The notes under the pieces were generated by a model. The model saw only the letters and a list, made by a program, of their open reading frames with translations. It was not told the DNA's origin and did no database searches. Positions 41,414 to 48,169 of a stretch of 64,000 nt of DNA are shown here, piece by piece. Position numbers and translations under genes: made by a program. The number at the start of each line of letters is the position of its first letter. Within the stretch, counting starts at the first letter, position 1. Origin of the DNA: an uncultured Collinsella sp. (GTDB lineage Bacteria; Actinomycetota; Coriobacteriia; Coriobacteriales; Coriobacteriaceae); contig CABUDI010000005.1 of NCBI GenBank assembly GCA_902490305.1, positions 1 through 64,000 on the forward strand. The letters are read 5' to 3'.

Positions 41414-44041
41414 ATGAGAATCGATAAGCTAGCAATGACGTCGCGCGAGGCGCTGCAGACCGCCATGAGCACGGCCGCTGACGCGCAGGCCGGCGCGGTG
41501 GAGCCGATTCACCTGCTGTCTGCCCTGCTCGGTGCCGGCGAGCGCAATATCTCCGTGATCATCGAGCGCATCGGTGCCGACCCGGCACAGCTTGCGCGTT
41601 CCACGCAAGACGCCATCGACCACGCGCCCAAGGTTTCGGGCGAGGGTCAGCAGATGGGCCTTTCCAATGAGCTCGTCCGCGTCATCGAGAAGGCCGAGAA
41701 GAAGGCCACCAAGATGGGCGACAGCTTTGTGGTGACCGAGCATTTGCTGATGGCGCTTGCCGAGGACAAGGGCGAGGCGGGCCGCGTGCTGCGCGACGCC
41801 GGCGTGACCAAGGAGCGCATCGAGCAGGTCTACGAGGAGTTGCGTGGCGATGACCGCGTGACGTCTGCCGAGGACAAGACTCAGTTTGAGGCACTGGAGC
41901 AGTACGGTCGCAACATCTGCGATCTGGCCCGCGCCGGCAAGCTCGACCCGGTCATCGGCCGTACCGATGAGATTCGCCGCACCATCCAGGTCCTGTCCCG
42001 TCGCACCAAGAACAACCCCGTGCTCATCGGTGAGCCGGGCGTCGGCAAGACGGCCATCGTCGAGGGCATCGCCCAGCGTATCGTGGCCGGCGACGTGCCG
42101 AGCACCCTGCGCGACCGCGACCTTATCGAGCTCGACATGAGCGCGCTGGTCGCCGGTGCCAAGTACCGCGGCGAGTTCGAGGACCGCTTGAAGGCCGTGC
42201 TCAAGGAAGTGCAAAAGTCCGAGGGTAAGGTCATCCTGTTCATCGATGAGCTCCACACCATCGTGGGCGCGGGTGCCACTGAGGGCTCCATGGACGCCGG
42301 TAACATCCTCAAGCCGGCGCTCGCCCGTGGCGACCTGCATGCGATTGGCGCGACCACGCTCGACGAATACCGCAAGTACATCGAGAAGGACGCGGCGCTC
42401 GCACGTCGTTTCCAGACCGTGATGGTGAGCGAGCCTACCGTCGAGGACACCATCTCGATCCTGCGTGGCCTCAAGGAGAAATACGAGATCTTCCACGGTG
42501 TGCATATCACCGATAGCGCGCTCGTGGCAGCTGCCGACCTCTCCGATCGCTACATCGCCGACCGCTTCCTGCCCGACAAGGCCATCGATTTGGTCGATGA
42601 GGCGGCAAGCCGCCTGCGCATGGAACTCGACAGCATGCCGGTCGAGATCGACGCCACCACGCGTCAGCTCACTCAGCTGCAGATCGAGGAACAGGCGCTC
42701 ATGAAAGAGACCGATGACGCCTCCAAGGAGCGTCTGGAGGCCCTGCGCCAGGAGATTGCCGAGGTCCAGGAAAAGCTTAACGTGCAAAAGGCCGGCTGGC
42801 TCAACCAGAAGAACGCCATCGACCACGTGCAAGAGCTCAAGGGGCAGCTCGACGAGGCCAAGAGCGAAGAGGAGCGCGCGACGCGCAATGGCGATTTGGG
42901 TCGTGCGTCCGAGCTGCGCTACTCCGTGATTCCGGGCCTGCAGCAGCAGATTCAGGATTCCGAGGCCGCGCTCGAGGCGCAAAAGCAGCAGGACGGCGAG
43001 GGCCTCAACGAACAGGTGACCTCCGATGAGATCGCCGAGGTCGTGAGCGCCTGGACCGGCGTGCCCGTGTCCAAGATGATGCAGGGCGAACTCGACAAGC
43101 TCAAGGGCTTGGAGGGCGAGCTGCATAAGCGCGTCATCGGCCAGGACGAGGCCGTCTCCGCCGTCGCCGCAGCTGTGCGCCGCAGCCGTGCGGGCCTCTC
43201 CGATCCGGACAAGCCCATCGGAAGCTTCTTCTTCCTGGGTCCCACCGGCGTGGGCAAGACCGAGCTCGCCAAGGCGCTGGCCGAGTGCCTGTTCGATGAC
43301 GAGCGCGCGCTCGTGCGTATCGACATGTCCGAATACATGGAGAAGTTCAGCGTCCAGCGTCTGATCGGTGCGCCCCCGGGATACGTGGGCTACGACGAGG
43401 GCGGCCAGCTCACCGAGGCCGTGCGCCGTCGCCCGTACTCCGTAATCTTGCTCGACGAGATGGAGAAGGCTCATCCTGATGTCTTCAACGTGCTGTTGCA
43501 GGTGCTCGACGACGGCCGTCTGACCGATGGCCAGGGTCGCCAGGTGTCCTTCAAGAACACGATCATTATCATGACGTCTAATGTGGGCTCCAAGGCTATC
43601 GCCGAGCTTTCCGGCAAGGACGAGGAGGAGATGCGCCATCAGGTCGACGCGGCCATGGCTCAGACCTTCCGCCCCGAGTTCCTCAACCGTATCGACGATA
43701 TCGTGGTGTTCCATCCGCTCGGCATGGCGCAGATCGAGAAGATCGTCGACATCCAGCTCGCCGACGTCCGCGCGCGTCTGGCCAAGGAGCGCATGACGCT
43801 TGCCATCACCCCGGCGGCCAAGCAGATGCTCGCCGTGGGCGGCTTGGATCCCGTGTTCGGTGCCCGTCCGCTCAAGCGTCTGGTTCAGCGCGAGGTCGTG
43901 GATGCCATCGCGGCCGCCATCATCGACGGTACGGTGCGCGAGGGCGATCAGGTGACGGTCGATGTCGACAAGGACGGCGGCTTTACCGTCGTGTGCGACA
44001 ACACGCCGGCGGCCACCTACGAGGTCCCCGACGCCGAGTAG
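41414..44041 (+). CDS. clpB: Disaggregase ClpB (Hsp100)
   Basis: An 875-residue AAA+ hexamer that pulls aggregated proteins apart together with DnaK/DnaJ. In order: N-domain repeats (1-145), AAA-1 with Walker A GEPGVGKT and Walker B ILFIDELHTIVGAG, the coiled-coil M-domain (about 405-525, EEQALMKETDDASKERLEAL), AAA-2 with GPTGVGKT and VILLDEMEKAHPDV, then the C-terminal domain. The length matches ClpB (about 860). It has the long M-domain and no IGF loop, so it is ClpB rather than ClpA/C. ATG 41414 has AGAGAGGTGA 6-7 bases upstream. A terminator follows. Confidence 0.97.
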   Translation: MRIDKLAMTSREALQTAMSTAADAQAGAVEPIHLLSALLGAGERNISVIIERIGADPAQLARSTQDAIDHAPKVSGEGQQMGLSNELVRVIEKAEKKATKMGDSFVVTEHLLMALAEDKGEAGRVLRDAGVTKERIEQVYEELRGDDRVTSAEDKTQFEALEQYGRNICDLARAGKLDPVIGRTDEIRRTIQVLSRRTKNNPVLIGEPGVGKTAIVEGIAQRIVAGDVPSTLRDRDLIELDMSALVAGAKYRGEFEDRLKAVLKEVQKSEGKVILFIDELHTIVGAGATEGSMDAGNILKPALARGDLHAIGATTLDEYRKYIEKDAALARRFQTVMVSEPTVEDTISILRGLKEKYEIFHGVHITDSALVAAADLSDRYIADRFLPDKAIDLVDEAASRLRMELDSMPVEIDATTRQLTQLQIEEQALMKETDDASKERLEALRQEIAEVQEKLNVQKAGWLNQKNAIDHVQELKGQLDEAKSEEERATRNGDLGRASELRYSVIPGLQQQIQDSEAALEAQKQQDGEGLNEQVTSDEIAEVVSAWTGVPVSKMMQGELDKLKGLEGELHKRVIGQDEAVSAVAAAVRRSRAGLSDPDKPIGSFFFLGPTGVGKTELAKALAECLFDDERALVRIDMSEYMEKFSVQRLIGAPPGYVGYDEGGQLTEAVRRRPYSVILLDEMEKAHPDVFNVLLQVLDDGRLTDGQGRQVSFKNTIIIMTSNVGSKAIAELSGKDEEEMRHQVDAAMAQTFRPEFLNRIDDIVVFHPLGMAQIEKIVDIQLADVRARLAKERMTLAITPAAKQMLAVGGLDPVFGARPLKRLVQREVVDAIAAAIIDGTVREGDQVTVDVDKDGGFTVVCDNTPAATYEVPDAE

Positions 44042-44087
44042 ATTTTGGGCCATGCCTTAAAAACTACTAGCCGTCTCTAAACGCCAA

Positions 44088-44122
44088 GGGCGGCGGATCC
44101 AATTGGGTCCGCCGCCCTTTTT
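44088..44122 (+). terminator. Intrinsic terminator after clpB
   Basis: GGGCGGCGGATCC and GGTCCGCCGCCC around AATTG, then five T. Confidence 0.95.
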
Positions 44123-44174
44123 CGTGCGACAATCGATGGTGTTGAACACAATTGCACGGCAAGGAGATATGCAG

Positions 44175-44378
44175 ATGAAAGACGAGAACAAGACGAACGC
44201 ACCGGCGACTGAGGCGGCGCCCGCCGCACCCGCCGCACCCAAGCCTGCGCCTAAGCCGGCACCCAAGCCGCGCGACCCCTATATCCGCGCCGAGAACGAG
44301 GACGATGACGGCTACGATCCCTACAGTGATCGCCGCCCCGAGCGCGAGCCACTGTTCGAAGCCGATCCGTGGCGCTGA
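44175..44378 (+). CDS. Small Ala/Pro-rich acidic protein
   Basis: A 67-residue protein: Lys/Glu start, an Ala/Pro/Lys repeat (APKPAPKPAPKP), then an acidic tail EDDDGYDPYSDRRPER. No membrane segment or known domain. ATG 44175 has AAGGAGA 8 bases upstream; ATG 44169 is too close to it. The composition is that of a disordered linker or a DNA/ribosome-associated small protein. It is transcribed alone after the clpB terminator and followed by a palindrome. Confidence 0.65.
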   Translation: MKDENKTNAPATEAAPAAPAAPKPAPKPAPKPRDPYIRAENEDDDGYDPYSDRRPEREPLFEADPWR

Positions 44379-44402
44379 GTGCCATCCAAAAGGCCACCAA
44401 TA

Positions 44403-44469
44403 AGTTGCGGTGAAATAGGGACTGTTTTGCGGTTTGACCAGCAAAAACAGTCCCTATTTCACCGCAACT
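44403..44469. repeat. Palindromic hairpin, AGTTGCGGTG family, copy 4
   Basis: Arms AGTTGCGGTGAAATAGGGAC and GTCCCTATTTCACCGCAACT, identical to copy 3 in the arms with a different loop. It lies between convergent genes. Confidence 0.85.
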
Positions 44470-44510
44470 GCGTTAGGGATGTGGGTGTTGGGCGGCTGTC
44501 TTCGGGCCGG

Positions 44511-46013
44511 CTAGTCCTGGGCCTTGATGCTCGGCATCAGGATCTGGGCGAGGTAGTCGGTCTCGAGTTTGATGGCAGCGTCGGCCTTGCCGTCTTTGCC
44601 GACCAGCACGTTCTTGATCTGGCTATAGGTATAGCGGTTGCCGGTCGTAAGCTCGACAAGCTCAATGGCCGTGTCCATGGGGTAGGTCGACACGGGGTCT
44701 TGCGTGCGCCCGTTGATGGTCTGGGGCACCACATACGGATAGACAGGACCGCTAGCATAGACGGTGTAACCGTTGCCTAGATTGGCCGCACCCAAAACCG
44801 TATCGCCTTCATCGGGCGTAAAGCTCTCGCTCTCGCGCACCGCGACGAGCGTCACGATCGGCGTATCGCTGTCGCCGGCAAGATAGATGCATAGTGTGCT
44901 GCCATTCTGCCAAGTCTCGACCTTGCCGTACCACTCGACGGGGATATCGAGCTGGTAAAGGTCGGTTGCCTTGTGACGGGCGTCGGCATCACGGGCCGCC
45001 TGTGCCTTTTGCGCGCTCACGGCATTGACGGCGGCGTCGCGCCGCGCGGTTGCCGCCTGCTGGAGTACCTTGGCGGTGGCGGCGGAGCTCGCACCGCCCT
45101 CCTCGGCATACTTGGCGGCGGCATCGATCTGGTCGTCGGTTACCGTGTCGGCCGAAGGCACCTTGAGCTTAAAGGTAGCCTGGGCACTTAAATCCTGTTC
45201 ATCGCTCTTAACGGTGACCTGCGTCTTGGTGGTCGGGACGGTATAGATGGTGCCGTCGGCCGCGATGGGGGAGGCGGCGATGGAGAGCGTGTAATCGCCG
45301 GGCAGCAGTTTGATGCCGCGGCCGTGCTCGTCAACATAGAGCGTTTCGCTCACGGAGGAGCCGTCAGAATCCTGACCGCTCACCTGTACGGGAATCTTGG
45401 AGCCAGTGGAACAGTCGAGGCCCGCGGCATGCACGCCAATCTGCACTGACATCATCGTGTGGGCATTGGCGGCGACAGTGGCAGCCTGCTCTTGCTGATA
45501 TCCGTTCCAGGCAGCATAGCCTGCACCGCCGGCGACGAGCGCGACGGCCACGACACCGGCGACCATCAGATTGCGGCGCTTGGGCGACATCTTGCGATGG
45601 CGAACCTCGGCCTCGCGTGCCGAGGGAACGGACGGCAGGGGAATATCGCCCATGGCGATGGTTTCGTCCACGGCTGGTGCGGAACCCAGGCCAGGAAGCT
45701 CGCGGGTCAGCGAATCCTCGGCCGGCAAGCTGCCGAGCAAGATGGTTTCCTCGCTCGTGTCGGATTCGGGCTGGTCGTCGGCCTCGGATTCGGATTCCTC
45801 GTGCCCCGCCTCGTCTTCGGTGGGCGCGGCGCCATCGTCTTTTGCATCCTGATCATCGGGCTGCGCCTCGATTTCCGGCTCATCCCGCACATCAACGCTC
45901 GAATCGTCAAACGCAATCTCGGTCAGCGCGATCTGGTCTAGGCTCTCCAGGGCCTCGGCACACGCTTCTGCATCTTGGGCCGCATCCTCTTGGCCTATCG
46001 TCTCATCTTTCAT
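44511..46013 (-). CDS. Membrane-anchored protein with acidic N-terminus
   Basis: A 500-residue protein. The first 140 residues are acidic and disordered (ESESEADDQPESDTSEETIL). A positively charged stretch (HRKMSPKRRN) precedes one membrane segment (LMVAGVVAVALVAGGAGYAAW). The outer part has a Gly-rich Ig-like region (VDEHGRGIKLLPGDYTLSIA), an Ala-rich helix and a C-terminal domain (IPVEWYGKVETWQNGSTLCI...). The acidic cytoplasmic part with repeated Thr/Ser and ETIL-type motifs could be read by a kinase or FHA protein, which is a guess. ATG 46013 has GGGGGAT 5 bases upstream. It is transcribed alone. Confidence 0.78.
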   Translation of the reverse strand: MKDETIGQEDAAQDAEACAEALESLDQIALTEIAFDDSSVDVRDEPEIEAQPDDQDAKDDGAAPTEDEAGHEESESEADDQPESDTSEETILLGSLPAEDSLTRELPGLGSAPAVDETIAMGDIPLPSVPSAREAEVRHRKMSPKRRNLMVAGVVAVALVAGGAGYAAWNGYQQEQAATVAANAHTMMSVQIGVHAAGLDCSTGSKIPVQVSGQDSDGSSVSETLYVDEHGRGIKLLPGDYTLSIAASPIAADGTIYTVPTTKTQVTVKSDEQDLSAQATFKLKVPSADTVTDDQIDAAAKYAEEGGASSAATAKVLQQAATARRDAAVNAVSAQKAQAARDADARHKATDLYQLDIPVEWYGKVETWQNGSTLCIYLAGDSDTPIVTLVAVRESESFTPDEGDTVLGAANLGNGYTVYASGPVYPYVVPQTINGRTQDPVSTYPMDTAIELVELTTGNRYTYSQIKNVLVGKDGKADAAIKLETDYLAQILMPSIKAQD

Positions 46014-46135
46014 ATATCCCCCAAGCTCAATATCGGGACAACACTGTACCCAAAAATGGAGCCATATAAAGCGCGTGCGAAATATAAGAACCGATTTAAC
46101 TCGAGCGTATCGTTCGGCCGCATCCTCGCGGCAGC

Positions 46136-46175
46136 AAAAGGCCCCCGGAACGCGAACGAATCACATTCCGGGGGC
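46136..46175 (-). terminator. Intrinsic terminator after the DUF5692 gene
   Basis: On the minus strand GCCCCCGGAA and TTCCGGGGGC, then CTTTT. Confidence 0.85.
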
Positions 46176-46246
46176 TCTACAATGCGTTGAGTTGCGCGGA
46201 GCCGGCTATGCTGCTTCGTGCTCAAGCGATGTCTGCGCCAGGCGCG

Positions 46247-47254
46247 TTACTCGGCGTGCGCGTAATCCACCTTGGCGCGGCGAGCGGTAGCCTTCTCCCA
46301 ATCGCTGGTGCCCTCAAAGACATCCTGCTTGTAGGGATTGCGGCCGAGCTTCTTGGCGCGGTAGGCGATGTAGATGATCGCGGCGACGTTGGCGACCAGA
46401 GCGGCGATCGAGACCGCGGTAGCGGCGCCGGGGTCGAGCGTGGAGTGGGTCACAAAGATGGACTCCTCCTGGAAGTACGGGAACACCTGGGCAAACATGC
46501 ACCAAATGGCCAGCGTAAAGGCACGGTTCTGGATCCAGCCGCCCTTGTTCCAGATAAAGGCGGCGACGGTGGGCGCCAGAAGCAGCGCAAAGCCGCAGAA
46601 CCAGGAGTGGGTGGGCAGGCAGTTGTAGGTGTAGCAGAAGTTCCAGATATCGTAGGCGATGATGTAGACCCAGGTCATATCGGGCCACAGCATGTCGGTC
46701 TGATCCTCGGAGGCGTAGACGCTCCACCAACCGGTCATGCAGAAGATGTTGATAATACCGGCGATGCCGTTGAACACGTTGTTCCAGCCGGCCAGCTGCG
46801 TAGCACCTTCGGAGGTGACCCAGGTGGACTCGCCCAGGACAAAGAAGTGATAGGCGCTCTCAAAGTCGGACACGACGGCGATCATGATGTTGATGGCGAC
46901 GATCACAAACGGCCATGCGCGGAACCAATGCGCCTTGCCAATCTTGCCCCACTGGTACTTAATGGCAATGAAGCCCCAGCAACCGGCCAGCGCCGCGTAT
47001 ACCTTGGCGTAGTGGAACCAGCTGTTCTGGTACACATGGGTGGGGTTGGTGAGCGCCCACTCGGCACCCTGCGAGACGCCGATGGCGATGGCGACGCAGT
47101 AGATGGTCATGGCCAGCGGAGCCACGCCAAAGATGATTGCCGCGCCCAGCTTGGTGCGGCGGCCGACCTCGTTGAGCACGATCAGGCCAATAAAGACCAT
47201 GGCCCAGCCGGCCCAGTGGATAAGGGTATCGCTACCCCAAACATCGAACAGCAT
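46247..47254 (-). CDS. DUF5692 multi-pass membrane protein
   Basis: A 335-residue polytopic protein, very rich in Trp and Tyr, with about nine membrane segments (WAMVFIGLIVLNEVG, FVIVAINIMIAVVSDF, IAALVANVAAIIYIAY). It resembles the DUF5692 family, known mainly from Coriobacteriia and other gut anaerobes; no function is established. The N-terminus MLFDVWGSDTLIHWAGW is typical. ATG 47254 has AAGGAGA 5-7 bases upstream. It follows a tetR gene 63 bases upstream on the same strand and is divergent, via tetR, from the 925-residue flavoprotein. A substrate transporter or electron-transfer membrane partner for that enzyme is plausible. Confidence 0.8.
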   Translation of the reverse strand: MLFDVWGSDTLIHWAGWAMVFIGLIVLNEVGRRTKLGAAIIFGVAPLAMTIYCVAIAIGVSQGAEWALTNPTHVYQNSWFHYAKVYAALAGCWGFIAIKYQWGKIGKAHWFRAWPFVIVAINIMIAVVSDFESAYHFFVLGESTWVTSEGATQLAGWNNVFNGIAGIINIFCMTGWWSVYASEDQTDMLWPDMTWVYIIAYDIWNFCYTYNCLPTHSWFCGFALLLAPTVAAFIWNKGGWIQNRAFTLAIWCMFAQVFPYFQEESIFVTHSTLDPGAATAVSIAALVANVAAIIYIAYRAKKLGRNPYKQDVFEGTSDWEKATARRAKVDYAHAE

Positions 47255-47317
47255 GCTGCTCTCCTTTCACACGCCCGCGGCCCCTCTTCTGATCGCGGGC
47301 AGTTTGGCCAAATGTCG

Positions 47318-47980
47318 TCAGTTCTGGGGCTTGCGCTCCGGATACTTGGCGGTATAGCCCTCGATGTGGAGTGTCGAGGCGATGATTTCCTTGACCGTCT
47401 CGTCGGGCACATCGGGGTGCGTGCGGATATACATCAACAACCCCATGATGAGGGTGTAGAACGTCTCGTAGACATGGTCGATGCGTAGCTCATGATGGGC
47501 GGCAAAATCCACCACGGTGGTGTCGCAGATATACTGCGCCACACGCTGGACCACGTTGTGCAAAAAGCCGCCGTAGAGCGCGCCGCTGCTTGAGGTGAGC
47601 GTACTCGGCAGCTCGTGGCCGCTGACGACCAGGCGCTTAAAGAGCGGGGCGACGGTGTCGAGTGCGCCCTCGATATCACCGACGGTGCGGTTGGCATTCC
47701 ACTGCTCGAGCTCGGAGATAAAACCGTCGATCGCCTCGTCCATGACGGCGGTGACAGCGGCGTCCATGTCGGCAAAGTAGTGGTAGAACAATGAGCGCGT
47801 GCAGCCGGCTCGCTTGGTCACGGCCGAGACGGATAGATGCGACACGCCTAGCTCAGAGCTCACGGTGCGCACGGCGGCGAGGATCTCGCGACGGCGTTCG
47901 TCGCCCGTCAAGCGCTTTGCCGCGCTATCGGATGCGGGGACGGCATCGACCACAGAGGTATCTGCTGTGTTGTTGCTCAT
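47318..47980 (-). CDS. TetR-family regulator
   Basis: A 220-residue regulator with an N-terminal HTH (LSVSAVTKRAGCTRSLFYHY) and a helical ligand domain. The family usually represses its own gene and a divergent or downstream gene, and releases DNA on binding a small molecule. ATG 47980 opens MSNNTADTSV. The 190-base divergent region before it contains two 15-base palindromes with the same TTGAC...GTCAA arms, strong operator candidates. Controlled genes are probably the DUF5692 gene downstream and the flavoprotein gene opposite. Confidence 0.88.
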   Translation of the reverse strand: MSNNTADTSVVDAVPASDSAAKRLTGDERRREILAAVRTVSSELGVSHLSVSAVTKRAGCTRSLFYHYFADMDAAVTAVMDEAIDGFISELEQWNANRTVGDIEGALDTVAPLFKRLVVSGHELPSTLTSSSGALYGGFLHNVVQRVAQYICDTTVVDFAAHHELRIDHVYETFYTLIMGLLMYIRTHPDVPDETVKEIIASTLHIEGYTAKYPERKPQN

Positions 47981-48038
47981 GTTTTGCCGCCTTTCATCCT
48001 CTTTTGCCTGACCGTTCGCCTAACAGTCTTGAATATTG

Positions 48039-48053
48039 TTGACGGTTCGTCAA
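48039..48053. promoter_or_regulatory. Candidate TetR operator 1
   Basis: TTGACG-GTT-CGTCAA, perfect 6-base arms, in the tetR/flavoprotein divergent region. Confidence 0.65.
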
Positions 48054-48061
48054 TACTATTT

Positions 48062-48076
48062 TTGACACAATGTCAA
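48062..48076. promoter_or_regulatory. Candidate TetR operator 2
   Basis: TTGACA-CAA-TGTCAA, perfect 6-base arms, with its centre 23 bases from that of site 1, about two helical turns, so two dimers could bind the same face. Confidence 0.65.
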
Positions 48077-48169
48077 CTAATGGCGGGTGAACGGCATGGG
48101 GGCATGCCCGGCCTGCAAAAAAGAGGGGTGCCGCGGTCTCGCCGGGCTGTGGCAAGAGAAGGGACAACC

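Noticed and set aside
41429..44053. Very long minus-strand open frame opposite clpB (874 codons), and similar ones opposite nadB-nadC, dnaK and the MmeI-type gene
   Set aside because: High-GC codon bias keeps the antisense frames free of stops. Their translations are Arg/His/Leu/Gly-rich with no domain, and the plus-strand genes are certain.
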